Source of the DNA: Octadecabacter temperatus
GTDB lineage: Bacteria; Pseudomonadota; Alphaproteobacteria; Rhodobacterales; Rhodobacteraceae
DNA: 64,000 bases
Assembly: GCF_001187845.1 (NCBI RefSeq)
Contig: NZ_CP012160.1
Location: 1,984,001 to 2,048,000 of the forward strand
Direction of reading: 5' to 3'
Part shown: piece after piece, positions 44,729-53,948 of the stretch
Numbering within the stretch: the first letter of the stretch is position 1
How the letters are laid out: every line of letters starts with the position of its first letter
Program-made: the position numbers and the translations under genes
The notes under the pieces: generated by a model
What the model was told of the DNA's origin: nothing
What the model saw: the letters and a program-made list of their open reading frames with translations, nothing else
Database searches by the model: none

Positions 44729-45084
44729 TCGAGCGCTCCCTTCTTCCATTCGTATGCAAAGCCAACCGTCAGGACCGCCAAGAACACCATCATCGACCAG
44801 AATGCCGCCATGCTGATGTCACCAAAGGCGACAGCCCATGGGAACAAGAACGCGATTTCGAGGTCGAAAATAATGAACAAGATCGAAACAAGGTAAAAAC
44901 GCACGTCAAACTTCATGCGCGCATCATCAAAGGCGTTAAATCCGCACTCATACGCAGACACTTTTTCCGGATCAGGATTGCGCACCGCCAGAACGACAGC
45001 GGCAAGGATCAAAATTATGCCCAGCACGATGGCGAGCCCTAAAAAGATGATGATTGGCAGGTATTCTCTGAGCATCTCGTCCAC
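44719..45084 (-). CDS. nuoA: NADH-quinone oxidoreductase subunit A
   Basis: NuoA is a three-helix subunit at the joint of the membrane and peripheral arms. The product has [18 protein letters not shown], the conserved loop [20 protein letters not shown] with the redox-sensitive Cys, and [21 protein letters not shown] chose GTG 45084 (121 residues) because GGAG lies nine bases upstream; ATG 45075 or a TTG at 45099 are alternatives. It is the first gene of the nuo cluster. Confidence 0.96.
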   Translation of the reverse strand: MDEMLREYLPIIIFLGLAIVLGIILILAAVVLAVRNPDPEKVSAYECGFNAFDDARMKFDVRFYLVSILFIIFDLEIAFLFPWAVAFGDISMAAFWSMMVFLAVLTVGFAYEWKKGALEWE

Positions 45085-45140
45085 GAGCGACAACTCCAAC
45101 GTTGGCGGGCACGCAGCGGCGGGCCCTAATGTTGCTTGCT

Positions 45141-45169
45141 CGTTTATCTCGCGGACCTTTGAGGGTCAA
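45141..45169 (-). promoter_or_regulatory. candidate promoter of the nuo cluster
   Basis: On the lower strand TTGACC (45169-45164) and TAAACG (45146-45141) are spaced 17 bases, about 57 bases before the GTG of nuoA. The -10 match is moderate. Confidence 0.35.
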
Positions 45170-45246
45170 CGGGCCGAGACGTCACATATGGACGCAATTG
45201 CACCTATTCGGGTGTTTTTTGAACGCCCCGCCCCCGCGACACAGAT

Positions 45247-45702
45247 TTAGGCCGCTTTATCGTCCTCAACGGAGTATTTACGATAGCGGTGACGATAGAT
45301 CAGGTTCGGGCGGTCTGCGTCGATCAGGTAGAACAGAATACCCACACTTGCGATCATTTCAAACAGGGTGATTAAGTCGCCACCACCGCCCAAACCGCGC
45401 ACCAATGCGTAGGCCGTCAACGCCGCGGAAATCATCGCCATAATCACAGCCCACGGCACGCGCAGCGCTAAGCCCAAGCCAACAAGGAAGGGCCAAATGC
45501 TGTTCAAGAACGCGCCGCCTAAGCCCATGCCGTAGTCAAATGACAGCCAGAATTTGAGGATCGAAATCCCTATGAAATAGACAACGATCACCCACTCAAT
45601 CGGCCCCAGTTTACCAAGTGGATGCGCATGTGCTTCCTGCGCAGTCACGTTAACCCACGGAATACCTGAGTAAAAATCGCGGCGGCTTGGTTTATCGGAC
45701 AT
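45247..45702 (-). CDS. membrane protein of unknown function upstream of nuoA
   Basis: The 151-residue protein has a polar N-terminus (SDKPSRRDFYSGIPWVN) and four hydrophobic helices (about residues 33-52, 62-82, 84-103 and 108-126), ending in a basic-acidic cytoplasmic tail (YRHRYRKYSVEDD). I do not recognise a family. It is on the same strand as nuoA but separated by 162 bases that contain a possible nuo promoter. Confidence 0.7.
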   Translation of the reverse strand: MSDKPSRRDFYSGIPWVNVTAQEAHAHPLGKLGPIEWVIVVYFIGISILKFWLSFDYGMGLGGAFLNSIWPFLVGLGLALRVPWAVIMAMISAALTAYALVRGLGGGGDLITLFEMIASVGILFYLIDADRPNLIYRHRYRKYSVEDDKAA

Positions 45703-45746
45703 AAGAAGTGCCTTTTGGTTTTGGTGCGAGCTAGGCGCGAAATTGA

Positions 45747-46265
45747 TTACCGAATGTGGTCTTCAAGGAACCGGAGATAAATAGCACGCTCAGCAGTTTT
45801 TCGCATGCGACATTGGGCCCCTTCTATTTGGCGCATAGATCCTTCGCCCCAGATTGCATAGGCCAGCGTGCAATCGGCATCCCGTGCTGGGATCCAAGCG
45901 CGCTGCGCATCACGCAGAGAGTCTTCGCGGTTCGCGAATTCGGGAAACAGCTTTGCGGTATCCGCGTCGATTCTTTGAAACGCTGCAATCATCTCTGCAT
46001 AGTCGCGGTTCAACAATCGGTCCCACGCTTCGGCTTCAGCGTGCGCACAGAATGCCATTCCCAATGTCGTATAGCCGTTAGGATCGGCTTCCATGCAGAT
46101 CGACGATCCCAGCCCAATACAAGCTGTTGCTTCTGCGCGATCTTCAGCACCATCAAAACAGGCAGCCGTGACATCCATATGGGGCATCAACGCAAGGACC
46201 GCTGGCTGCGGTTCGGCAAAGGCGGCAAATGGAACAAGGCATGAAAGCCCCAATAGACGAATCAT
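45747..46265 (-). CDS. LprI-like (DUF1311) secreted protein
   Basis: The 172-residue protein has a signal peptide (about 1-17, ending AAFA-EPQ) and the lysozyme-inhibitor LprI/DUF1311 pattern: several Cys, a central EAEAWDRLLNRDYAEMIAAF helix and the diagnostic LRDAQRAWIPARDADC. LprI of Mycobacterium inhibits lysozyme; most family members have no tested function. It is the last of three coupled genes of similar type, overlapping its neighbour by four bases. Confidence 0.85.
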   Translation of the reverse strand: MIRLLGLSCLVPFAAFAEPQPAVLALMPHMDVTAACFDGAEDRAEATACIGLGSSICMEADPNGYTTLGMAFCAHAEAEAWDRLLNRDYAEMIAAFQRIDADTAKLFPEFANREDSLRDAQRAWIPARDADCTLAYAIWGEGSMRQIEGAQCRMRKTAERAIYLRFLEDHIR

Positions 46266-46756
46266 TGGCGGTACGACCTTTCGACATATTGCAGCTGGAA
46301 AACCTGCCGCGCTGTTTCACGCAACTGACATTCATTCGCTGCAGGCCCCGCACCAGAGCCAAATGGCATGGCCCGCGCAAGTGCATGACCGCACGTTGCG
46401 TCACGGTACGCGATCCATGCGCGCTGCATATCGCGGACAGCGTCTGTAAGCTGGCCTTGCTCATATCCGACATCCATACCCTCATGGGTTTTAGCGTGTT
46501 CAAGAACCCGCGCGTAGGAATTGTTGAGAAAACCATCCCAAACCTCGGCTTCGGCAGCCAGACAGGCGGAAATCACCATGTCGGCCCCGCCCCCATTGCG
46601 CTGTGCACACACGTCCGCCTGACGCCCAACGCACCGCATTGGGGTTTCGTCGTTTATCGCAAGGCAACGATCAATCAGATGCGGATCAATGTTGAAATCC
46701 TGCGCGGCGGAAGGTGCCGCAAGTGCGATGAGGAGAACGCTCAACAGATGTTTCAT
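46262..46756 (-). CDS. LprI-like (DUF1311) secreted protein
   Basis: A 164-residue paralogue of the neighbouring protein. It has a signal peptide (MKHLLSVLLIALAAPSAAQ), Cys residues at matched places (RCLAIND, RCVGRQADVC, ISACLAAEAEVWDGFL) and the LprI motif VRDMQRAWIAYRDATC. It overlaps the genes on both sides by four bases (ATGA). The two copies are clearly diverged, so the duplication is not recent. Confidence 0.85.
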   Translation of the reverse strand: MKHLLSVLLIALAAPSAAQDFNIDPHLIDRCLAINDETPMRCVGRQADVCAQRNGGGADMVISACLAAEAEVWDGFLNNSYARVLEHAKTHEGMDVGYEQGQLTDAVRDMQRAWIAYRDATCGHALARAMPFGSGAGPAANECQLRETARQVFQLQYVERSYRQ

Positions 46757-47229
46757 TCTGTATCCCCGACAAGTTCCGCGACCAGATCAGCTGCGATGAA
46801 CTCCATAGACGTGCGCCAGTTTATCTCGATCTCACATTCAAGCCGTTCTGGGCCGTCGTCGATTTCGTCTTGGCAACGCTCAAGCCCAGATAGGTGTAGC
46901 ATCCCAACACCCGCACGCCCCGCATCAACAGCAGCAGCGGCACGAGTCTCAACTTGGGTTTGCCAGAATACCAAATCATCTTGCTTGCACGCATCACGGC
47001 GATCAAACAGCACATAGCCCAGCGCATCGCATGATTGTCCCATTGGTACATGACGTTCACCGCACACAATCGGTCCCATCACTTCCAGCATCGCGTTGTC
47101 CGGATTGTCGATCATCAACTGAATGAAGCAGGCCTCAAACCCAGTCACGTCTTCCTGCGGAATGTCTGCATCTTCAGCCATGGCGGATGACCCAAACATA
47201 GTTGTGACTACGAGAGCTAAAACACGCAT
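46753..47229 (-). CDS. secreted protein, possibly a diverged LprI-like member
   Basis: From MRVLALV at 47229 the product is 158 residues with a signal peptide (ends AMA-EDAD) and a cysteine arrangement like the next two proteins (EACFIQL, PIVCGERH, GQSCDALG, DACKQDD, LERCQDE). The AQRAW...RDxxC motif is not recognisable, so membership of the family is uncertain. It is first in the three-gene unit and overlaps the second gene by four bases. Confidence 0.65.
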   Translation of the reverse strand: MRVLALVVTTMFGSSAMAEDADIPQEDVTGFEACFIQLMIDNPDNAMLEVMGPIVCGERHVPMGQSCDALGYVLFDRRDACKQDDLVFWQTQVETRAAAAVDAGRAGVGMLHLSGLERCQDEIDDGPERLECEIEINWRTSMEFIAADLVAELVGDTE

Positions 47230-47342
47230 ATTCGTTCCCATTTACCTTTGTCACATCGAAGCCAAAACGTCCCGGCAATGGCTTCAATCAATTGCGGTCT
47301 TTCTGCAAGATAACGTTCAGGATTGAAATAGCGGTGGGCCGA

Positions 47343-48563
47343 CTATGTGATCGCCCCAGCCCCGCTTTGCCAAACAGCACCAACTTCGGCGCGAATGATG
47401 CGTGCAATCTGAGCACAATCTTGCGTCGAGAACGTCAGCGGAAGGCGCATATCGATGATCCCTGCCAAAATACGGTCGCTCTTTGGCATCGGCTCGGACG
47501 CAGCATAGCGCCAGCTGTCATAGCGCGATGTAAAGCCTGTGGGTTCAGCCCCGCCAAACCACTTTAGTTCGACTCCACGCTTAAGGCAGCGTGTTATGAC
47601 GTCTTGAACCGCATCGGGCTTCCAGTCCAGTAGCAAGAACTGGAACGAGGACGCAACGAAGTCTTCAGCTGCCGGACGATCGATCAGTTTTAAACCTGGG
47701 GTATCTTTCAGGCCTGCTTCAACCTCGCGGTACAGCGCATTCCAACGGTCACATTGCGTTTTTAAACCAGCGAGTTGTGGGCGAAGTATCGCGGCGCGCA
47801 GGTTGTCCATTCGCCCTGAAATGTTGGGCGTTTCATATTTGATCTGCTTAAAGGTTTCGGGCGGCGGTGCTGCGCGGTGACGTTCAAACAGCATATAGCT
47901 GCCCGACATCATGATCGCGCGGGCCATTCCGTCAGAATCGTCAGAGATCAGCAAGCCACCTTCGCCGGAATTCATGTGCTTGTAGGTCTGGGTCGAATAA
48001 CAGCCAAACTTGCCCCAACGCCCAGAAGGTTTGCCGTTCCACTCGGCCCCCATTGTATGGGCGCAGTCTTCAATCACTGTCACCCCAGCCCCGTCACAAA
48101 GCGCCATCAGCGCATCCATGTCGCAGATATGACCGCGCATATGGGACAGCAACAGCACGCTGGCTTGGCCGATTTTTGCGGCGAGATCATCAAGATCGAT
48201 CACCAGATTCTCAGTCACGCCAACAAAAACAGGCGCGGCCCCAACTGCGGCAATCGCGCCCGGAACAGGGGCAAGAGTGAACGCATTGGTCAGAACCTTG
48301 TCACCATGTTTGACGCCACAGGCCCGCATAGCCGTGGTCATCGCATAGCCACCCGACGCCACAGCAAGGCAGTACTTTGCCCCCGTGTAGGTGGCGAACT
48401 CTTCTTCCAGCAACGCCGCTTCGGCAATTTCACCATCCACGGTGTTATAGCGGTGCAACCGTCCATGCCCCATTACAGCCAAGACCGCATCAATGCCCGC
48501 CTGCGCAATAGGTTCTTGTTGGGTGAAACTACCGGTGAACTGTTCTGTGTAATTCTTTGTCAT
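47343..48563 (-). CDS. DegT/DnrJ/EryC1/StrS family aminotransferase
   Basis: A 406-residue PLP enzyme of the sugar-aminotransferase family. The pattern HICDMDALMALCDGAGVTVIEDCAHTMGA holds the cofactor Asp, and STQTYKHMNSGEGGLLISDD holds the PLP lysine and the family GEGG. Such enzymes transaminate keto-sugars in nucleotide-sugar pathways, or are involved in amino acid and cofactor routes; the substrate is not clear. ATG 48563 is preferred over a start seven codons upstream. Neighbours (gph, LprI-like genes) do not indicate a pathway. Confidence 0.88.
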   Translation of the reverse strand: MTKNYTEQFTGSFTQQEPIAQAGIDAVLAVMGHGRLHRYNTVDGEIAEAALLEEEFATYTGAKYCLAVASGGYAMTTAMRACGVKHGDKVLTNAFTLAPVPGAIAAVGAAPVFVGVTENLVIDLDDLAAKIGQASVLLLSHMRGHICDMDALMALCDGAGVTVIEDCAHTMGAEWNGKPSGRWGKFGCYSTQTYKHMNSGEGGLLISDDSDGMARAIMMSGSYMLFERHRAAPPPETFKQIKYETPNISGRMDNLRAAILRPQLAGLKTQCDRWNALYREVEAGLKDTPGLKLIDRPAAEDFVASSFQFLLLDWKPDAVQDVITRCLKRGVELKWFGGAEPTGFTSRYDSWRYAASEPMPKSDRILAGIIDMRLPLTFSTQDCAQIARIIRAEVGAVWQSGAGAIT

Positions 48564-48604
48564 GTGGCATGTGTGGGGGTGCACGCCTCACGCGTCAATG
48601 GTGT

Positions 48605-49273
48605 TTACGCGCCGGCCAAAAGCCGCTCAACAACTGACGGAAGTTCTGCGAAGTCATCAATCAATGCTTCAGGCTTGAGCGCAGCCATATCCTCACCGGA
48701 TGGGCCAAACGTCACAAGGATCGACGGAACCCCTGCGGCCAATGCCGTATTGCGGTCCGTATCACTGTCCCCGACCAAACAAGTCTTGGCAGTATCACCG
48801 CCCAAACGCCGCACAGCTTCAAACAAATGCTCTGGATCAGGCTTGCGGACGGGCAACGTGTCGGCCCCCACAAGGGATGCGAACGCATCGCGCACACCCA
48901 ACCGTTTCATCAACTCCTCAGCCAGACCTTCTGGCTTGTTCGTCGCGATGCCCACGCCGTAACCCGCTGATTTTAAAGCCTCAACAGCATCCATCGCCCC
49001 ATCATACATGACCGTATGTGTATCGATATCCTTTGCATAGGTTTCAAGCAGCACCGGATACTGGCGCAAGATTTCATCCTCGCCAAAGCCGTCAACGCGG
49101 CTAAACCCAAGCGACAGCATCGCACGCCCACCACGCAGGGCCGTCCCTGCATCCTTTGCCGGATCAAGCAAAGCGCCCAGACCGAGCCCCTCAAAGCAGA
49201 CATTCGCGGCCGCTATCAAATCGCCCGACGTGTCCGCCAGTGTTCCATCTAAATCAAAAATGACTGAGCGCAT
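48605..49273 (-). CDS. gph: phosphoglycolate phosphatase-like HAD hydrolase
   Basis: The 222-residue protein has HAD motif I VIFDLDGTLADTSGDL, motif II IATNKP, motif III Lys in RKPDPEHL and motif IV LVGDSDTDRNTALAAGVPSI. The cap domain is of the helical type I. The signature and size fit Gph, which removes the phosphate of 2-phosphoglycolate; other small phosphate esters are possible. It is divergent from glmU across a 117-base gap. Confidence 0.88.
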   Translation of the reverse strand: MRSVIFDLDGTLADTSGDLIAAANVCFEGLGLGALLDPAKDAGTALRGGRAMLSLGFSRVDGFGEDEILRQYPVLLETYAKDIDTHTVMYDGAMDAVEALKSAGYGVGIATNKPEGLAEELMKRLGVRDAFASLVGADTLPVRKPDPEHLFEAVRRLGGDTAKTCLVGDSDTDRNTALAAGVPSILVTFGPSGEDMAALKPEALIDDFAELPSVVERLLAGA

Positions 49274-49333
49274 GATGTTTTCCCCTGTTTACCCTTCTGT
49301 AACGCAGCGACATGGGATGTGAAGCCCCCAGAC

Positions 49334-49361
49334 TTGCGCAATCAGCATTCCTGCGTATGAA
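49334..49361 (+). promoter_or_regulatory. candidate glmU promoter
   Basis: TTGCGC (49334-49339) and TATGAA (49356-49361) are separated by 16 bases, 30 bases before the glmU ATG. Confidence 0.35.
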
Positions 49362-49390
49362 GGTGGAAAAATTACAACCTTGAGGCAAAT

Positions 49391-50743
49391 ATGACAGTCG
49401 CTCTTATTATTTTGGCCGCAGGAAAAGGCACTCGGATGCAATCCGATCTGCCCAAAGTCCTGCACAAAATCGCTGGTGCGCCGCTTTTGGTTCACGCGAT
49501 GAAGGCCGGTGCAACCCTTGAGCCTGAGAAAACTGTCGTTGTTGCTGGCCACGGCGCTGAGCTGGTGGAAGTCGCTGCACGCGATTGGTCCGACGATGTT
49601 GATGTTGTTTTGCAGACAGAACAGCTCGGCACAGCGCATGCAGTGCAGCAAGCGGGCGATGCGCTTGCAGGTTTCGGCGGCGACGCGATTGTTTTGTACG
49701 GTGACACACCGTTCATTCAGCCGGAAACCCTTGATGCGATGTTGGCAGCACGTGCCGAGCATGATGTGGTTGTTTTGGGCTTTGACGCCGCTGATCCTGG
49801 TCGCTACGGGCGCTTGGTTATGGATGGTGATGCGCTAAGCGCGATTGTAGAATTCAAAGACGCGACTGACGCCGAACGTGCCATAACGCTTTGTAATTCA
49901 GGTGTGATTTGCGCAAAGTCCGACGTTCTGTTCGACCTTATCGACAGCGTTTCAAACGAAAACGCGTCCGGCGAATATTACCTTACAGACATCATCGGTA
50001 TCGCCCGTTCCAAAGGCCTATCCGCCACTGTTGTGCGCTGTGATGAAGCCGAAACCATGGGCATCAATTCACGTCCTGAACTGGCCGTCGCCGAGGTTGC
50101 CTTTCAAACCCGCGCCCGTGCGGATGCTCTCGAAAATGGCGTTTCCATGCATGCCCCTGACACCGTCTATTTCAGCCATGATACCTATATTGGTGCGGAC
50201 ACGGTGATTGAGCCAAATGTCGTATTTGCCCCAGGCGTGACCGTTGAAAACAACGCCACCATCCGTGCTTTTAGCCACCTTGAGGGCTGCCATGTATCGC
50301 GTGAAAGCGTCGTTGGCCCCTATGCGCGCCTGCGCCCCGGCGCCGAACTGTCTGAAGGCGTGAAAATCGGAAACTTCGTGGAAGTTAAAAATGCGACGAT
50401 CGATGCGGGCGCGAAGGTGAACCACCTCAGCTACATTGGTGACGCACAGATCGGTGAGAAATCCAATGTCGGCGCAGGTACGATTACGTGTAATTACGAC
50501 GGCGTGTTTAAACATCGCACAACGATTGGCAAAAACGTGTTTGTCGGGTCGAACACAATGCTTGTCGCCCCTGTCACACTGGGCGACGAGAGCATGACTG
50601 CCACCGGAACAATCGTCACAAAAGACGTACCCGATGGTGATTTGGCCGTTGGTCGCGCCCGTCAAGAGAACAAGACAGGTTTTGCCCGTCGGATGTTCGA
50701 AAAGTTAAAGTCTAAGAAGGCAAACGCCGCTAAGGAGTCCTGA
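49391..50743 (+). CDS. glmU: bifunctional UDP-N-acetylglucosamine pyrophosphorylase / glucosamine-1-phosphate N-acetyltransferase
   Basis: GlmU makes UDP-GlcNAc from glucosamine-1-phosphate. The 450-residue protein has the uridyltransferase motif LAAGKGTRMQSDLPKVLH and YGDTPFI, and a C-terminal left-handed beta helix (GKIGNFVEVKNA-type hexapeptides, NLS-like VNHLSYIGDAQIG, GAGTITCNYDG) for acetyl transfer. Both domains are complete. It sits two bases before glmS, so the two UDP-GlcNAc enzymes are co-expressed. Confidence 0.97.
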   Translation: MTVALIILAAGKGTRMQSDLPKVLHKIAGAPLLVHAMKAGATLEPEKTVVVAGHGAELVEVAARDWSDDVDVVLQTEQLGTAHAVQQAGDALAGFGGDAIVLYGDTPFIQPETLDAMLAARAEHDVVVLGFDAADPGRYGRLVMDGDALSAIVEFKDATDAERAITLCNSGVICAKSDVLFDLIDSVSNENASGEYYLTDIIGIARSKGLSATVVRCDEAETMGINSRPELAVAEVAFQTRARADALENGVSMHAPDTVYFSHDTYIGADTVIEPNVVFAPGVTVENNATIRAFSHLEGCHVSRESVVGPYARLRPGAELSEGVKIGNFVEVKNATIDAGAKVNHLSYIGDAQIGEKSNVGAGTITCNYDGVFKHRTTIGKNVFVGSNTMLVAPVTLGDESMTATGTIVTKDVPDGDLAVGRARQENKTGFARRMFEKLKSKKANAAKES

Positions 50744-50745
50744 AA

Positions 50746-52563
50746 ATGTGTGGAATTGTAGGTGTCCTTGGACAGCATGAAGCGGCCCCAATCCTTGTTG
50801 AGGCGCTCAAGCGGCTTGAGTATCGCGGCTATGACAGCGCGGGTATCGCGACGGTAAACAGCGGCGCGCTTGATCGCCGCCGCGCCGTTGGCAAACTGGT
50901 GAACTTGCAAGATTTGCTGGTGCATGAGCCCCTTGCCGGAAAATCCGGCATTGGCCACACCCGTTGGGCGACCCACGGCCAGCCGAACGTCAACAACGCC
51001 CACCCGCACAAATCTGGGCAAGTTGCGGTTGTCCACAACGGGATCATCGAAAACTTCCGCGAGCTGCGTGAAGAACTTGCAGAACAAGGCATCGGCTACG
51101 AGACAGACACAGACACCGAAACCGTTGCCCTGCTCGCTCAAAGTATTCTGGATCAAGGACTTAGCCCACGCGACGCCGCTGAGAAAACAATCGCGCGGCT
51201 GGAAGGCGCTTATGCGCTTTGCTTCCTCTTTGAGGGCGAAGAAGATCTGATGATCGCAGCGCGCAAGGGCTCCCCCCTTGCGATTGGGCATGGTCACGGC
51301 GAGAATTTCGTCGGCTCAGACGCCATCGCACTTGCCCCGATGACCGACAAAGTCACCTATCTGGATGAAGGCGACTGGGCGATCATCACCCGCACGTCAG
51401 TTGAAATTCGCGACGGTGAAGGCCGCATCGCCAATCGCGAAATGCGCGTCATCAACATCGACACCGCGTCTGTCGACAAAGGTGGCCACAAACACTTCAT
51501 GTCCAAAGAGATTGCTGAGCAGCCGTCTGTGCTGACCAACGCGCTCGGCTACTACATAAAGAACGGCAAGATCGAACTTCCTGATCCGGGACTTGATTTC
51601 ACAAAGATTGAGCGCCTGACAATGGTCGCCTGCGGTACCGCATACTACGCCTGTCTTGTGGCGAAGTACTGGTTTGAACAGGTCGCCCGCCTGCCCGTCG
51701 AAATCGACGTTGCTTCCGAATTCCGTTACCGCGAACCACCGATCACCAAAGGCACGGCGGCCCTGTTCGTCAGCCAATCCGGAGAGACCGCGGACACACT
51801 GGCCGCGTTGCGCTATTGCGAAGGCAAGGCTGACAAAATCATCTCTGTGGTGAACGTCCCCGAAAGCTCAATCGCACGCGAAAGCGATCTGCCGTTGCCC
51901 ATATTGGCCGGTACTGAAATCGGCGTGGCATCGACCAAAGCGTTCACATGCCAACTGACTGTTCTTGCGATCCTTGCGATCAAAGCCGCGCAGGACCGTG
52001 GCCATATGGATGCAAAACAAGTCGCCGAGGCGCTTGAGCAAGTGAAGTCTGTTCCGGGTATCATGAACCATGCTTTGGCGCTTGGCGAACGTACAAAGGC
52101 GGTTTCGCGCAATCTTGCAGAAGCACGCGATATTCTGTTTTTGGGCCGTGGTCCGATGTATGCCCTCGCCCACGAGGGTGCGCTTAAACTAAAAGAAATC
52201 AGCTACATACACGCCGAAGCTTATGCGTCAGGTGAACTTAAGCACGGGCCAATCGCACTGGTTGATGAACACGTTCCCGTCATCGTTATGGCGCCACGTG
52301 ACGCACTGTTCGACAAAACGATTTCCAACATGCAAGAAGTAATGGCCCGTGGCGGCAAGGTGCTTTTGATCACAGACGAGCAAGGCGCCAAGGAAGCCGG
52401 CCCCGGCGTTTGGGACACGATCTTGATGCCAGAGGTTGACCCTTTCGTCGCCCCCATCGTCTATGCGATCCCCGCGCAGCTGCTGGCCTATCACACCGCC
52501 GTTTCCAAAGGAACAGACGTTGACCAGCCGCGTAACTTGGCGAAATCGGTGACAGTAGAATGA
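50746..52563 (+). CDS. glmS: glutamine--fructose-6-phosphate aminotransferase
   Basis: GlmS makes glucosamine-6-phosphate. The 605-residue protein begins MCGIVGVLG, where Cys2 becomes the N-terminal glutaminase nucleophile, has HTRWATHG, two SIS sugar-isomerase domains (VSQSGETADTLAAL and RGPMYALAHEGALKLKE) and the C-terminal DQPRNLAKSVTVE. There is no visible glmS ribozyme upstream, as expected outside Gram-positives. Its stop overlaps the alkD-like gene by four bases. Confidence 0.97.
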   Translation: MCGIVGVLGQHEAAPILVEALKRLEYRGYDSAGIATVNSGALDRRRAVGKLVNLQDLLVHEPLAGKSGIGHTRWATHGQPNVNNAHPHKSGQVAVVHNGIIENFRELREELAEQGIGYETDTDTETVALLAQSILDQGLSPRDAAEKTIARLEGAYALCFLFEGEEDLMIAARKGSPLAIGHGHGENFVGSDAIALAPMTDKVTYLDEGDWAIITRTSVEIRDGEGRIANREMRVINIDTASVDKGGHKHFMSKEIAEQPSVLTNALGYYIKNGKIELPDPGLDFTKIERLTMVACGTAYYACLVAKYWFEQVARLPVEIDVASEFRYREPPITKGTAALFVSQSGETADTLAALRYCEGKADKIISVVNVPESSIARESDLPLPILAGTEIGVASTKAFTCQLTVLAILAIKAAQDRGHMDAKQVAEALEQVKSVPGIMNHALALGERTKAVSRNLAEARDILFLGRGPMYALAHEGALKLKEISYIHAEAYASGELKHGPIALVDEHVPVIVMAPRDALFDKTISNMQEVMARGGKVLLITDEQGAKEAGPGVWDTILMPEVDPFVAPIVYAIPAQLLAYHTAVSKGTDVDQPRNLAKSVTVE

Positions 52564-53249
52564 TCCCTCTTGAGGACGCGATTGCGGCGTTGCAAATCCA
52601 CGCAAACCCGCAAAAAGCGGCTGAGATGAAAGCCTATCACAAGGTGGACCGCCCCTATTTCGGCGTGGCGAACCCGGTGATTTATGACGCCGTCAAAGAG
52701 TGGCGTGCCGCGCTTTCGCTTGAAGATCGTACAACGCTTGCCGCCGCGCTTTGGGACAGCAACATCCATGAAGCCCGCGTCGCTGCAGCAAAACTGATGG
52801 TGCAGGCCCGTATCAATCCAGATGATGCTGTCTGGGACCTGATCCAGTCATGGGTTCCACAATTTGATTCCTGGGCGATCGCTGATCACGTCAGCGGCGC
52901 AGGCTCACGTCGCCTACTGGCCGATCCATCGCGCATCGACACACTTGAGGCATGGACAACATCCGAACACCTATGGACGAAACGCGCCGCCATGGTCATG
53001 ACCCTGCCCTGGACCAAAATGAACAACCCAAAACCACAGGACTTGGAAATACGCGAGCGTGTTTTGGGCTGGGCTGCTGAGTACACCAATGACCCAGCTT
53101 GGTTCATCCAAAAGTCAGTTTCGTGGTGGTTACGTGAATTAGGCCGCCATGATGCGCCGCGTGTTTGGACATTTCTGGATGCTCACGGCGATAAGATGAA
53201 ACCGTCCCTTCGCAAGGATGCCAGCCGAAACTTGCCGCCGCGCTCGTAA
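52560..53249 (+). CDS. DNA alkylation repair protein (AlkD-like)
   Basis: A 229-residue all-helical protein of the AlkD/HEAT-repeat DNA glycosylase type. It has AWDLIQSWVPQFDSWAIADHV, LWTKRAAMVMTLPWTKM and the QKSVSWWLRELGRHD segment that contains the conserved Trp/Arg/Asp surface. AlkD removes bulky alkylated bases without base flipping; activity here is inferred. It overlaps glmS by four bases, a link with no clear biological reason. Confidence 0.88.
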   Translation: MIPLEDAIAALQIHANPQKAAEMKAYHKVDRPYFGVANPVIYDAVKEWRAALSLEDRTTLAAALWDSNIHEARVAAAKLMVQARINPDDAVWDLIQSWVPQFDSWAIADHVSGAGSRRLLADPSRIDTLEAWTTSEHLWTKRAAMVMTLPWTKMNNPKPQDLEIRERVLGWAAEYTNDPAWFIQKSVSWWLRELGRHDAPRVWTFLDAHGDKMKPSLRKDASRNLPPRS

Positions 53250-53303
53250 ACCTCTTGCGGAACAAACCAGCATCGATTCAAATGAGTTGAACTGGAGATC
53301 TCT

Positions 53304-53948
53304 TTGTTAGACCTAACGCCCCAAATCAACATTCTGGCCGAGCACATTCACGCCCTTCGCGAAGGGCCAACGCGCATTCTTGTCGCGATCGCAGGCCCGC
53401 CCGCAAGCGGTAAGACTACGCTTGCCGAAGAACTCGCACGGCGGTTGAACGCCCAGAAGTGTGAAACCGTAATCGTACCGCAGGACGGTTTTCATTTGGA
53501 CAATCAAGTGCTTGAAGTGCGTAGTGATCTAAATCGCAAGGGTGCACCGCATACCTTTGACGGAGCGGGGTTCATTCATTTGGTACGCCGTCTTAAGGAA
53601 CGCGCAGACGTTGCTGTTCCAGTTTTCGACCGCACCCGTGATATCGCAATCGCAGGCGCGCGGATCGTGCCAGCCAGCGCCGAGGTGGTCATTGTCGAAG
53701 GCAATTACCTGCTGTTTGACGACGCCCCATGGTTCAACCTCGCCCCTCTCTGGACACTTTCGGTGCGCCTTGACGTACCAATGGAAGACCTTCGTGCGCG
53801 GCTTATTCAACGATGGCTTGGTCACGGCTTGAGCCAAACCGCCGCCACGCGACGTGCCACAATGAACGACCTTCCCAACGCACAAGACGTATTGGACAAG
53901 GCCTTGCCCGCAATGCTGACCCTCACTGCGGACGGTCAGATCGCCTAA
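53304..53948 (+). CDS. nucleoside/nucleotide kinase-like P-loop protein
   Basis: The 214-residue protein has Walker [18 protein letters not shown], the [13 protein letters not shown] acceptor segment and [15 protein letters not shown], the pattern of the uridine kinase/PanK/FrcK superfamily. The substrate may be a nucleoside, a sugar or pantothenate; neighbours do not decide. TTG at 53304 with GGAG nearby gives the start. Its TAA overlaps the convergent adenine deaminase stop (CTAA). Confidence 0.8.
   Translation: MLDLTPQINILAEHIHALREGPTRILVAIAGPPASGKTTLAEELARRLNAQKCETVIVPQDGFHLDNQVLEVRSDLNRKGAPHTFDGAGFIHLVRRLKERADVAVPVFDRTRDIAIAGARIVPASAEVVIVEGNYLLFDDAPWFNLAPLWTLSVRLDVPMEDLRARLIQRWLGHGLSQTAATRRATMNDLPNAQDVLDKALPAMLTLTADGQIA

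Noticed and set aside
45201..45220. Short CACC/GGTG hairpin followed by a T-run on the + strand
   Set aside because: No + strand gene ends there; the four-base stem is too short to call a terminator.
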